Below, in pieces: positions 8,970 to 18,528 of a stretch of DNA of 64,000 nucleotides. The position numbers and the translations under genes were made by a program. Numbering within the stretch: the first letter of the stretch is position 1; each line of letters begins with the position of its first letter. This stretch comes from Bacillota bacterium. Its GTDB lineage: Bacteria; Bacillota; Clostridia; Lachnospirales; Lachnospiraceae. Under the pieces are notes generated by a model. That model did not search any database and was not told where the DNA came from. It saw only the letters and a list, made by a program, of their open reading frames with translations. Location of the stretch: NCBI GenBank assembly GCA_023408815.1, contig JAEYJO010000064.1, forward strand, positions 1-64,000. Reading direction: 5' to 3'.

Positions 8970-11900
8970 TTGCAGGACTTGTTAAAAGGGATTAATTTTT
9001 ATATAAATTCACCGTTTATGTTAGCCATTTTATTATTAGTAATCGCATTGTTTGGTTTTGTTTTATTGATGCTGTATTACCGGCTTAAATATTGGGGTAA
9101 GGAAGTGCACTTTCCGGTGGATTCGCTGGGAGAGGAAGAAAAGGCAGGCCCTGGTGAGTGGGAAAAGCAAATGCTTAATCTGGCAGAAAGCCACAGTCAG
9201 GTAAAACTAACCAGATATAACTTTGCTCTTAGCGATTATAATCAGGCTGCATATATAAAACTGAATAAAATCAGAGACAATATCTCTGCCGTATCGGGTG
9301 ATATCATGTCCCTGATTCCGGCAGCGCGCTGGCTCTTTGACAATTTCCAGATGCTGTACCGGGAAATTAAAAAAGTACGCACTTCAGGGACGAGCTATGC
9401 CGTTTTGCCGGTTCTGAAAGGGAAGGAAAACCGTAATTTTCCCCGTATTTATGTGGTGGCAAAAAAGATGGTGGCTCTTTCCGGCGGCCACCTGAGTGAA
9501 GAAAATATTAACCTGATGCTTAAAGCTTATCAGCAGGAAATCTTGCTGACGGACAAGGAGATATGGGTCTTACCGGAAATGCTGGGATTTTGTCTTCTTG
9601 AAGAAATCCTTGATATCTCTGATGAAATTCTCCACATCATTGATGTGAAATCAAGGGCAGAAGACTTCCTCTGGGATAAGCTTGCAAATAAGCAGGGGCC
9701 TGTCAATATATCGGCACTGCTTTGCAAAGTAAGGGATAGTTTAAGGCTGAACTATTCGTTCCATGCCCATGTGATATATCTGCTAAAGAACATGTCTTTC
9801 GATGAGGCATCCATTCAAAGGTATCTGGAATATCATTTCGCTTCCATGGAAAGGCAAGTGAAGACCTCCGTTATATTTCTGGAAGAAGGAAAGATTGAAT
9901 CATTTCTCGAGACGAATATAAGGTCTTTAATTGTCAGCCTGAGAGATATAAATGAAATGGATGAAGAAAAATTCTTTGAGGAACATTCTTGCCTGGAGCA
10001 GATTTTATCTCAAGATCCGGATGATGTTTATTCCAAGATGGATGTGGAAGCCAAGGGTATGTACCGTGAGGTCATTGTCAAATTAGCGCTTCGTTACCGC
10101 CTTAGAGAGGAAGAGATAGCGAAAGGCTGCCTGGAACTGGCAATACAAGGAAGAGAGGATGTGCATTGTTCTCATCATGTGGGAGCTTATCTTTTAGGTA
10201 ATGGTTATCCGATTCTGAAAGCAAAAGCATTAGGAAAGCCGGTTCCCGGGAGTATTAAGAAAAGGATGAATGTAAAGGGGTTTCTTTATTTTCTCACCCT
10301 GTTTCTCATAATACCGGGGCTGAGCGCCTGGCTGTTCTATGCTTTCCGAACCCTTGGCGGGTTGCAGAATACCAGCCGCAATGTAATTATCCTTCTGACA
10401 GCAATGCCGCTTTTGATGGGCATTTCCATAGAGATTACAAATTTTATATTTACCAGAAACATTAAGGCGAAGAAACTCCCTTCCCTGAATTATCAGGAGG
10501 GAATACCCGAGGAAGCAAGAACCTTTGTGGTCATGCCGGTTATCGTTTCATCAAAGGAACAGGGGCTTCAGTACATGGATCGTCTTCAAAAGCATTATCT
10601 GGCTAACAGACAGCAGAATCTTTTCTTTGCATTGATGCTTGATTTTGAGGATTCCCCAGACCAGTTCATGCCTGGAGATGAGGTGATTGAGAGAGCCCTT
10701 GCCGCACGTATGAAGGAACTGAATGAGCTTTATCCGTCAGAATATCAGCGCTTTTCCCTGTTTTTGCGCTGCCGCCAATGGAATAAAGCGGAGAACTGCT
10801 ATATGGGATGGGAACGTAAGAGAGGAAAGCTGGAAGAGTTCAACAAACTTTTAAACGGGATAGAAAAGGAGAATACCTCCTTTTCTGCTATTTACTGCGA
10901 TGAAAAGCTTCTTACTACCTTCCGGTATGTGATTACATTGGATGCTGATACGAATCTGATTCATGACAATGCCTCGAAATTGGTCGGATTGATTGATCAC
11001 CCTCTAAATAAACCGACGCTGGATCTGGCAGGTCAAAAAGTGAAGGAGGGCTATGTCATCATTCAGCCCTCAGTAAGAAATCATATCGTGGACAGGAATG
11101 GCAGCAGATTTACAAAAATCTTTGGAGGAGAATCGGGGCTCGCTCATTATGGAAGCGTGATATCGGATATCTATCAGGATATTTGGGGCGAAGGAATCTA
11201 TATTGGGAAGGGAATCTATGATATTAAGGCTTTCCAAAAGGTGCTTCAAAATAAGGTGCCGGAAAACCGGATTCTCAGTCATGATCTTTTTGAAAGCTGT
11301 TATGCACGAACAGCTTTTTCCAGCACAGCCAAGATCATGGATAATTTTCCGGGCAGCGTTTTGTCTTTCACCCAAAGAGAACACCGCTGGCTGCGGGGAG
11401 ACTGGCAGCTTCTGCCATGGTTGTTTATGAAGAAGACTGAGGACGGGAGAAGCTTACGAACATTATCAAAATGGAAGGTCTTTGACAATCTGAGAAGAAG
11501 CCTGATTCCCTTAAGTAAAACTTTGTTTGTAATGCTGAATCTGGCCTGGGTGCCAAAAGCATATTACCTTTGGTTACCCCTTGTTTTCTTTAATGATATA
11601 TTTATGCTGATACTTCTGGTGTTTGCGGTGCTCGTCCAGAAGCTTGTGCGTCCGAAACTCGTCCTTGTTTATAAAGGATTTTTCATGGAAATTACTACAA
11701 TGCTTAAAAGGGCATTTCTGGAGTTTACAATTACTCCTTATCGTGCCTATGTCGCATCGGATGCTATTGTCAGAACTCTTTACCGGATATTTATCAGTAA
11801 GAAAAATCTGCTTCGATGGAATACGGCGGAGGCGGTGGATGCCTCTATTGTGAATACCCGAAAGGGATATTTTCTTACTATGTGGAGCTCCTTTGTTCCT

Positions 11901-14900
11901 GCGGTATTGCTTGTATTAATTTTATTTATGGAATATTTGAACCCGGCAGGAATAATTCTGACAGCGATTGTAATTGCTGATTGGGGCCTTGCGTTTGAAA
12001 TCGCATACCGGATCAGTCAGCCGGAAAAGAAACTCCCTGCGAGGGATAAAGCGCAGGACCTCGAGTTTCTTCTGGAAACTGCGCGCAGGACCTGGCAGTT
12101 TTTCAAGGAACATTCTACACAGGAGAATAACTGGCTTTGTCCGGATAATTATCAAACTTCAGTGGTTAGGAAAGTCAGCGATAAAACATCCCCGACCAAT
12201 ATCGGACTTCAGTTTCTGGCAACCTTGTCAGCCAGAGATTTCGGGTTTGAAACGTTGAGCTCTACAGTCGAAACAGTAGAAAACCTGATGGAAACGGTCC
12301 AGAAAATGCTGAAATGGAAGGGGCATCTCTACAACTGGTATCATATTAAAACTCTGGAGGTACTTTCTCCTGCCTATATATCAACCGTAGACAGCGGTAA
12401 CTTTCTGGGACATCTGGTCGTCCTGAAAAATGGACTTTTGGAGCAGATTGACAAGCCAATATTTCCGGACAATCTTGTATCTGAACTCAGGACTGCGGTT
12501 AAGAACAGCAATGAAGAAATTCAGCTGAGGACAGGAAGTCCGGCCGGAAATGGTCTTAAGACGGAGTATCTAAGCATAGAGGAATTGTTAAAAGATATCG
12601 CGGATATCCGGGAAGACTTAAATGCCAGAGAGATCAGGCCATCCTCACATTACCGTCAGACCAGGCAATTGATGAATCTCATCGATAACATTATGAATGA
12701 AGCTTCTGTCTTGAAAATAAAGGAAGAGAACTTTTCTTCTTATCCTACGCTGCGATTTCTTGCAGCGGGAGACAACGAATATGCAAATAGCATGATTAGA
12801 CGCATTAAAACACTCTGCGATAAAATAGATTGCTTCTTGGACAATGCGGATTTTCAGTTTTTATTTAATGAAAAAAGAATGTTGTTCCATATCGGATATC
12901 ATGTATCCTCCAACATGCTTGATGATGGATGTTATGACCTGATGGCATCGGAATCGGCACTCACAAGCCTTCTTGCGATAGCCTTGGGAAAAGTACCTTT
13001 AAAGCATTGGTATAAATTGGGAAGACCACTGACTATTGTGGGAGGCATTCCGTGTTTCGTATCCTGGAGCGGCACGATGTTTGAATATTTGATGCCGAGT
13101 CTTGTGTTTAAGGAATATGAAGGTTCTGTCTACGCGCAGACTTCCAGAGCGGCAGTTCTTCAGCAGATGAAATATGCGAAGGAGGCCAAGATACCATGGG
13201 GGATATCCGAATCTCAGTATTATCGTTTCGACTTAAACTCAAATTACCAGTACAAAGCCTTCGGTGTTCCCAAAATAAGACTCCAGCCGGTCCGTAAGAA
13301 TTCGCTGGTGGTCGCTCCCTATGCAACAATGCTGGCGCTGGATATTGCAGAAGAGGAATGCATGAGTAATTTAAGGAGGTTGAAGGAATTAGGTGCCTTC
13401 GGCGTTTACGGTTTCTATGAGTCCGTTGATTTTAACGTACCGAATTCCATGGAGATGACACCTTATTGTATTGTAAAATCATATATGGCGCATCATCAGG
13501 GAATGAATCTGGCTGCAATTAATAATTATATCAACGAGGGCATCCTTAGGGAGCGGTTTCATGCAGAGATGATGATAAAGGCTTCGGAAGTTCTGCTTGA
13601 AGAGAAGCGCCAGTCCTACTTGATTTCCATTGCAAGACAGGGCTATACGATAAAAATCGGAAAGCAACTTTTTAAAGAAAATATATACAGCGACAGAACG
13701 ATAGGCAGTGCGGGAGTGAATCCACCGGTTGTAAATTACCTGTCTAATGGCAAGTACTCACTGATGGTAACGTCGGATGGAGACGGTTTCAGTAAATATG
13801 AGGATCGGATGCTTTACCGTTTCCGATCGGATACTTACGAAAATACAGGGAATTATATCTATATCAAAGATATGAAACAGGGAAAGGTCTGGAGTGCCGC
13901 ATATCATCCTACAAGAACGGAACCGGAAGATTACCAGGTGGTTTTCTGTCCGCATCAGGCGGAATTTAAACGCAAAGACGGAGATATTTCATCGGACATG
14001 ATCGTCAGTCTGGATGCGGATAATAATTTTGAGATACGTAAGATTACACTTACCAATAACGGGAATGAAGAAAAGCAGCTGGAAGTGACCAGCTATCTGG
14101 AGGTGGTGGATGATACTCACCTGGCAGAATTAAGCCATCCGGCGTTCAATAAGCTCTTTTTGGAAAGTGAGTATCTGGAAGAGCAGGAGATATTTCTTGC
14201 AAAAAGGCGGAGAAATAAGAACAATGATGGTTCATATGTAATGCATATGATAAGAACGGGGACAAAGCTAAGCAAAAAAATAGAATATGAAAATGACAGA
14301 AAACGGTTTATAGGAAGAAACAATACACTGGAGAATCCTGACAGCGTGGTTAACAGCATTGCCTTTTTCAATAATTCGGGTTTTTGTAATGATCCGATTA
14401 TGAGTCTGCGTGCACAGCTTATCATAGAAGCGGGTGAAACTTCCTGCATTTCTTTCATTACCGGAGTATGCGGCAGTAAGGAGGAAGCGATAAAAATTGC
14501 AGGAGAATTAAACGTAAGTTATCGAATTGATGATATTTTGGAGAAATTCAGGCTTCAAAAAAATCTGGAGTTAAAGTACCTGGAGATTACCAGAACCCAG
14601 CTGAATGCCTTTCAGGATTTGATCAGTCCGGTATTCTATCCTGCGGGTATTTACCGGGGACCGAGTGAAAATATAAGACGAAACTTTTTGAATCAGAGTT
14701 TCTTATGGAAATTCGGCATATCAGGCGACAATCCCATCCTGCTTTTAATGGTTCGGTCCATGGAGGAGGAAAGAATCGTGAAGGATGTATTGAAAGCTTA
14801 CGAATATCTGAGAACCAATCATGTCATGGTGGATCTGGTTATCCTGATTGATTCTAAGCATGGTTATCTTCAGGAGGTGGATGAATTAATAAACGATATG

Positions 14901-15089
14901 ACAAGCTCTCTTCGCATCTATGATTCGGGAAGTGAAAAGCCGAGCTTTTTCACACTGCATACGTATGAGATGAGACCGGCGGAGATTGACTTGCTGTATA
15001 CGGTAGCGCAGGTTGTTTTTCCGGAGAAAACCGGGATTTATTTTACGAATGTAAAAGAAAACCTGTATGAATTGCTTGAAGAATATTAG
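8970..15089 (+). CDS. Cyclic beta-glucan synthase-like protein, N-terminal part (GT84 + glucoamylase-like)
   Basis: A 2039-residue membrane protein matching the first two thirds of NdvB/Cgs-type cyclic beta-1,2-glucan synthases. TTG 8970 is chosen because AAGGAGG (8955-8961) precedes it; the frame is open to 8880 but with no site there. A membrane segment follows at about residues 10-37. The glycosyltransferase 84 core has the LDADT metal site near 657 and QREHRWLRGDWQ near 802, with further membrane segments around 430-510, 860-900 and 965-1010. A glucoamylase-like domain spans about 1308-1520 (GIPCFVSWSGTMFEY, AKIPWGISES, AHHQGMNL). The rest is a GH94-type beta-sandwich. It should polymerise glucose from UDP-glucose in the membrane; linkage and ring formation are inferred. 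The partner gene follows 20 bp downstream. Confidence 0.88.
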   Translation: MQDLLKGINFYINSPFMLAILLLVIALFGFVLLMLYYRLKYWGKEVHFPVDSLGEEEKAGPGEWEKQMLNLAESHSQVKLTRYNFALSDYNQAAYIKLNKIRDNISAVSGDIMSLIPAARWLFDNFQMLYREIKKVRTSGTSYAVLPVLKGKENRNFPRIYVVAKKMVALSGGHLSEENINLMLKAYQQEILLTDKEIWVLPEMLGFCLLEEILDISDEILHIIDVKSRAEDFLWDKLANKQGPVNISALLCKVRDSLRLNYSFHAHVIYLLKNMSFDEASIQRYLEYHFASMERQVKTSVIFLEEGKIESFLETNIRSLIVSLRDINEMDEEKFFEEHSCLEQILSQDPDDVYSKMDVEAKGMYREVIVKLALRYRLREEEIAKGCLELAIQGREDVHCSHHVGAYLLGNGYPILKAKALGKPVPGSIKKRMNVKGFLYFLTLFLIIPGLSAWLFYAFRTLGGLQNTSRNVIILLTAMPLLMGISIEITNFIFTRNIKAKKLPSLNYQEGIPEEARTFVVMPVIVSSKEQGLQYMDRLQKHYLANRQQNLFFALMLDFEDSPDQFMPGDEVIERALAARMKELNELYPSEYQRFSLFLRCRQWNKAENCYMGWERKRGKLEEFNKLLNGIEKENTSFSAIYCDEKLLTTFRYVITLDADTNLIHDNASKLVGLIDHPLNKPTLDLAGQKVKEGYVIIQPSVRNHIVDRNGSRFTKIFGGESGLAHYGSVISDIYQDIWGEGIYIGKGIYDIKAFQKVLQNKVPENRILSHDLFESCYARTAFSSTAKIMDNFPGSVLSFTQREHRWLRGDWQLLPWLFMKKTEDGRSLRTLSKWKVFDNLRRSLIPLSKTLFVMLNLAWVPKAYYLWLPLVFFNDIFMLILLVFAVLVQKLVRPKLVLVYKGFFMEITTMLKRAFLEFTITPYRAYVASDAIVRTLYRIFISKKNLLRWNTAEAVDASIVNTRKGYFLTMWSSFVPAVLLVLILFMEYLNPAGIILTAIVIADWGLAFEIAYRISQPEKKLPARDKAQDLEFLLETARRTWQFFKEHSTQENNWLCPDNYQTSVVRKVSDKTSPTNIGLQFLATLSARDFGFETLSSTVETVENLMETVQKMLKWKGHLYNWYHIKTLEVLSPAYISTVDSGNFLGHLVVLKNGLLEQIDKPIFPDNLVSELRTAVKNSNEEIQLRTGSPAGNGLKTEYLSIEELLKDIADIREDLNAREIRPSSHYRQTRQLMNLIDNIMNEASVLKIKEENFSSYPTLRFLAAGDNEYANSMIRRIKTLCDKIDCFLDNADFQFLFNEKRMLFHIGYHVSSNMLDDGCYDLMASESALTSLLAIALGKVPLKHWYKLGRPLTIVGGIPCFVSWSGTMFEYLMPSLVFKEYEGSVYAQTSRAAVLQQMKYAKEAKIPWGISESQYYRFDLNSNYQYKAFGVPKIRLQPVRKNSLVVAPYATMLALDIAEEECMSNLRRLKELGAFGVYGFYESVDFNVPNSMEMTPYCIVKSYMAHHQGMNLAAINNYINEGILRERFHAEMMIKASEVLLEEKRQSYLISIARQGYTIKIGKQLFKENIYSDRTIGSAGVNPPVVNYLSNGKYSLMVTSDGDGFSKYEDRMLYRFRSDTYENTGNYIYIKDMKQGKVWSAAYHPTRTEPEDYQVVFCPHQAEFKRKDGDISSDMIVSLDADNNFEIRKITLTNNGNEEKQLEVTSYLEVVDDTHLAELSHPAFNKLFLESEYLEEQEIFLAKRRRNKNNDGSYVMHMIRTGTKLSKKIEYENDRKRFIGRNNTLENPDSVVNSIAFFNNSGFCNDPIMSLRAQLIIEAGETSCISFITGVCGSKEEAIKIAGELNVSYRIDDILEKFRLQKNLELKYLEITRTQLNAFQDLISPVFYPAGIYRGPSENIRRNFLNQSFLWKFGISGDNPILLLMVRSMEEERIVKDVLKAYEYLRTNHVMVDLVILIDSKHGYLQEVDELINDMTSSLRIYDSGSEKPSFFTLHTYEMRPAEIDLLYTVAQVVFPEKTGIYFTNVKENLYELLEEY

Positions 15090-15109
15090 AAGTTGAGGAG
15101 GAAGAGGCT

Positions 15110-17542
15110 TTGGAAAAAGAATATGAACAGGCGACACGGGAGGAAGAAACGGAAAACTACGAATTTTTTAATGGCTTCGGGGGATTTGCCAGCGAGGGCA
15201 GAGAATATGAAATTCTTTTGGAGGGTAATAACAGACCGCCGGTTCCATGGATCAACGTTGTCTCAAACAATAACTTCGGATTCCAAATATCGGAGTCGGG
15301 TGCGGGCTTCACCTGGAGTATCAACAGCAGGGAGAATAAGATAACACCCTGGTCCAACGACCCCGTAAGCGACAGAGCCTCCGAAGCAATCTATATTCTG
15401 GATGAAATGACAGGTGAGGTAATAACTCCCATGTCCCTTGGAAGATCCGACCGGGGAACCTATCGGGTAAGGCATGGCTTCGGATACAGCAGATTCCTGC
15501 ATGAGGAAGCATTTATTTGTCAGGAACTCACTGTTTTTACTCCTTTGGATGAATCTTTGAAGCTTTGGAATCTTAAACTGACGAACCGTTCGGATAAAGT
15601 GAAATACTTGAGCCTGACCTATTATGTGGAATGGGTTATGGGTACGGGGAGGGAGCATACCAATCCTTATATTCTGACCTCTTATGACAATGAGCATGAA
15701 TGCTTATATGCGAAGAACATCTATACCATGAACTTTCAAAACATCTATTCCTATCTGTTTGCCAGTGAAACGGTCGTTGGTTATACCGGAGACAGGCAGG
15801 AGTTTTTGGGACAGAGGAGCAGCATCCGCTCTCCGCGTGGAGCGGAAATCAAGTTATCCTGCAATACGGGGGTATGCTTCGACTCCTGCGGAGCAATTCA
15901 GGTATCTGTTGTAATGCAGCCGGGGGAGTGCAAGGAGGTACTATTCGGGCTGGGACAGAACAGAAGTCTTAATGAGATATATAAAATCAGAGACAAGTAT
16001 AGGGAGGGAGGCACCATCCAAAAGGAGTTCGACAGGGTGAAAGCCTACTGGGACGGATTATTAGGGACGGTTCAGGTAAAGACAAAGGACAGGGCGGTGG
16101 ATATCCTTGTTAACGGCTGGCTGCTCTATCAGACTGTGTCCTGCCGTATTCAGGCAAGAGCAGGTTTTTATCAGTGCGGAGGAGCGTACGGATATCGGGA
16201 TCAGCTTCAGGATTCCCTTTCTCTTCTCTTCGCAGACCCAAGTATATTGAGAAAGCAAATTCTTATTGCCTGCAGCAGGCAGTTTGAGGAAGGGGATGTG
16301 CAGCATTGGTGGCATCCTCCCATGGGAATCGGGGTAAGGACGAGGATAACCGATGATTTGCTGTGGCTGCCTTATTGTACCGCTGCTTACGTCCGAAGCA
16401 CCGGAGATACCGCAATCTTAAAGGAGCAGGTATCTTACATCAAGGGTCCGGCACTTAGGGAGGATCAGCAGGATGTAATGTTTGTACCGGAGATTTCCGA
16501 GCGTTTGGAAAGTGTTTATGAGCATTGCAAAAAAGCCATCGATCACACCTGTTTCGGAGAACATGGACTCCCTCTCATGGGGGGAGGCGACTGGAACGAC
16601 GGTATGAATGAGGTGGGAATGATGGGAAAGGGAGAAAGTGTCTGGCTGGCATGGTTCTTTTATACTGTTCTTAACGACTTCATTCCGTTGTGCTGTCAGG
16701 AAGGTGATGGGACCTATGTGTTGGAACTGGAGGAGAAACGAGGGGCCCTGCTTCAAAGCATTGAAGAAAATGCATGGGACGGGGAGTGGTATCTTCGGGC
16801 ATTTTATGATGACGGCTCTAAGCTCGGTTCAAAGGAAAACGATGAATGCAGGATAGATTCCATCAGTCAGTCATGGAGCGTGATATCAAAAGGTGCGAAG
16901 AAGGAACGGGCGGAGACGGCAATGCAGTCCGCGTGGCGTTATCTGGTAAGAGAGGAGGATGCCCTTTCCCTGCTGCTTACTCCCCCTTTTAATAAGACGA
17001 GCAAAAACCCCGGTTATATCAAAAATTATATTCCCGGCATACGGGAAAACGGAGGCCAGTATACGCATGCGGCGGTCTGGCTGGCGATTGCCACATCGAT
17101 GCTGCATGACTATAGCATGGCTGCGACCCTGTTTACCATACTTAATCCGATTTACATTACGCAAAACAGGAAAGATGTGCTTAAGTACGAAAAGGAACCG
17201 TATGTGATGACGGCAGATATATCCTTAAGTCCGCCTTACACCGGAAGAGGAGGCTGGAGCTGGTATACCGGTTCCGCAGGCTGGATGTATCAAGGATTGT
17301 TAAGCTGGTTTCTGGGTATTCGGAAAGAAGGGAATGAGCTGATCATTGATCCGGCGACACCGGCAAGTTTCGGCGATTTTTCCATTGAATATAAGTATGG
17401 AGATTCATTCTATGAGATTAGTGTTGAAAGCAGAAGTAAGGGAACGATGACAACTGACACGATCACTGTGGATGACAGATTAATCCAGGGGAACAGAGTG
17501 CCGCTCAAGGATGACGGGAAAAGGCATCGGATTATTGTATAA
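15110..17542 (+). CDS. Cyclic beta-glucan synthase-like protein, GH94-like C-terminal part
   Basis: An 810-residue protein equal to the C-terminal third of a cyclic glucan synthase: a GT36/GH94-type beta-sandwich (about 1-290), then the (alpha/alpha)6 barrel. GYRDQLQD near residue 361 holds the Asp that is general acid in GH94 phosphorylases; HWWHPP near 400 and GGGDWNDGMNEVG near 491 are further family motifs. In the intact synthases this part controls chain length by phosphorolysis. It starts at TTG 15110 with GAGGAGGAAG 5 nt upstream, in a different frame from the preceding gene, so translational coupling is likely. Combined length of the two genes (about 2850 residues) fits the fused enzyme. 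No signal peptide is seen. A soluble beta-glucan phosphorylase acting alone is the alternative. Confidence 0.85.
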   Translation: MEKEYEQATREEETENYEFFNGFGGFASEGREYEILLEGNNRPPVPWINVVSNNNFGFQISESGAGFTWSINSRENKITPWSNDPVSDRASEAIYILDEMTGEVITPMSLGRSDRGTYRVRHGFGYSRFLHEEAFICQELTVFTPLDESLKLWNLKLTNRSDKVKYLSLTYYVEWVMGTGREHTNPYILTSYDNEHECLYAKNIYTMNFQNIYSYLFASETVVGYTGDRQEFLGQRSSIRSPRGAEIKLSCNTGVCFDSCGAIQVSVVMQPGECKEVLFGLGQNRSLNEIYKIRDKYREGGTIQKEFDRVKAYWDGLLGTVQVKTKDRAVDILVNGWLLYQTVSCRIQARAGFYQCGGAYGYRDQLQDSLSLLFADPSILRKQILIACSRQFEEGDVQHWWHPPMGIGVRTRITDDLLWLPYCTAAYVRSTGDTAILKEQVSYIKGPALREDQQDVMFVPEISERLESVYEHCKKAIDHTCFGEHGLPLMGGGDWNDGMNEVGMMGKGESVWLAWFFYTVLNDFIPLCCQEGDGTYVLELEEKRGALLQSIEENAWDGEWYLRAFYDDGSKLGSKENDECRIDSISQSWSVISKGAKKERAETAMQSAWRYLVREEDALSLLLTPPFNKTSKNPGYIKNYIPGIRENGGQYTHAAVWLAIATSMLHDYSMAATLFTILNPIYITQNRKDVLKYEKEPYVMTADISLSPPYTGRGGWSWYTGSAGWMYQGLLSWFLGIRKEGNELIIDPATPASFGDFSIEYKYGDSFYEISVESRSKGTMTTDTITVDDRLIQGNRVPLKDDGKRHRIIV

Positions 17543-17557
17543 TTATAGGCATTACTA

Positions 17558-17691
17558 GTTACTGTTCACTCCGTTCACAGCAACCTATGATTTCTGCATT
17601 TGAAATTCGCTTCGCAAAGCAGAAATCATCTCCTGAATCACGTTCTTACGCAGCTTAACAGCAAGTGTTAAGCTGCTGTATGAACAGTAAC
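17558..17691. repeat. 134-bp branched palindrome (three-way junction)
   Basis: GTTACTGTTCA (17558-17568) is an exact reverse complement of TGAACAGTAAC (17681-17691). Inside lie two further perfect stems: TGATTTCTGC (17588-17597) with 17619-17628, and GCAGCTTAACA (17650-17660) with 17666-17676. The folded form is a three-way junction. There is no T tract, so it is not a standard terminator, although it lies 16 bp after the glucan synthase pair and could stabilise or process its mRNA. It may also be a small non-autonomous repeat. Confidence 0.8.
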
Positions 17692-17696
17692 CATTA

Positions 17697-17715
17697 CTAC
17701 CTCAATTGATGGTAG
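17697..17715. repeat. Imperfect palindrome related to 18234-18251
   Basis: CTACCTCAATTGATGGTAG resembles the perfect palindrome at 18234-18251 but lacks one base of its left arm. The pair brackets the truncated gene at 17798-18187. Confidence 0.6.
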
Positions 17716-17797
17716 CAAGATGTAATATATCTTGACGATACATTGATATTATGCTTTCATGGAAGAATAAACAAAGAATGCAGAGGGGAATCGGCTT

Positions 17798-18187
17798 ATG
17801 ATTGCGATTTATGATTGGTTTGGCTATGAAATGCCGATAAAGGAACGATATCGGTTAATAAAAGAAACCGGATTTGACGGTGTTTTGTTATGGTGGAGCG
17901 ATGGCTTTGGACGCGACGTTTTTGGCCGGAATGATTATCGCAGCGGACCGCAAATAGCCAGAGAAGCGGGACTTTTTATAGAAAACATCCACACACCGGT
18001 CCAAAACCAAAACAATCTCTGGCTTGACAATCTGGACGGTGAAGCCTTAACCGATTGCTATCTGCAATGCATTGAGGATTGCGCTGAATATGATATTCCG
18101 ACAATGGTGGTGCACCTGCCCGATGAAGACAATAATCCATCATTTAATGACCATGCCTTTTTCACATTATTTCTTAATAATTTTTAG
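17798..18187 (+). pseudogene. Truncated sugar phosphate isomerase/epimerase (TIM barrel)
   Basis: The 129-residue frame is the N-terminal half of an AP-endonuclease-2-like sugar isomerase/epimerase. It begins MIAIYDWFGYE, has the KETGFDGVLLWW and AREAGLFIENIHTP strands, and stops shortly after MVVHLPDEDNNPS, where the family normally continues for another 120-150 residues. The metal-binding residues of the second half are missing, so activity is not expected. AGAGGGGA precedes ATG 17798. The last residues (FFTLFLNNF) do not look like the family and mark the break. Related palindromes flank the fragment (17697-17715 and 18234-18251), suggesting rearrangement or a mobile repeat at the break. 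Confidence 0.75.
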
Positions 18188-18233
18188 TGTGTACTGCGTT
18201 GGGGAAAATATGTATTAAATAACAAGAAAAGAA

Positions 18234-18251
18234 TACCATCAATTGATGGTA
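18234..18251. repeat. Perfect 18-bp palindrome
   Basis: TACCATCAATTGATGGTA is its own reverse complement. An imperfect relative lies at 17697-17715. It could be an operator for a dimeric regulator or a remnant of an insertion end. No gene with a promoter next to it was identified. Confidence 0.75.
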
Positions 18252-18286
18252 AATATGAGAAATAAGAATGTTAGAAAGAAAAATAA

Positions 18287-18359
18287 TGGAGACAACTGGA
18301 CTTGAACCAGCGACATCTTGCTTGTCGAGCAAGTGCTCTCCCGGCTGAGCTATGCCTCC
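18287..18359 (-). tRNA. tRNA-Val-like gene (anticodon position GAC) with C33
   Basis: The minus strand folds into a cloverleaf of 73 nt. Acceptor GGAGGCA pairs with TGTCTCC; the D arm is GCTC/GAGC with the GG pair; the anticodon stem is CTTGC/GCAAG; the T arm is GCTGG/CCAGT with loop TTCAAGT; the discriminator is A. CCA is not encoded. The 7-nt anticodon loop reads TCGACAA, which places GAC at 34-36 (valine) but C instead of the nearly invariant U at position 33. It may be a functional minor tRNA or a decaying one. It sits alone beside a truncated gene. Confidence 0.75.
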
Positions 18360-18528
18360 ATGATATAAAATTGTAACATGACCGGATGTATTTCACAAGT
18401 ATTTGATAAGGACTGTCGCATTCTATATGCCGATGGTCTTTTTTATCGCTGTAAATGAAGTAGGAAATATGCTATACTCGGAGTGTGATCGAATGATGTG
18501 AATATAATATGCGAAAGGGTTGTGATGA

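Noticed and set aside
15090..15109. Sequencing error splitting one glucan synthase gene
   Set aside because: Not excluded, but the separate strong ribosome binding site and TTG start favour a real gene boundary.
17798..18187. Complete small isomerase gene
   Set aside because: Only the first half of the barrel is present and the end is not family-like.
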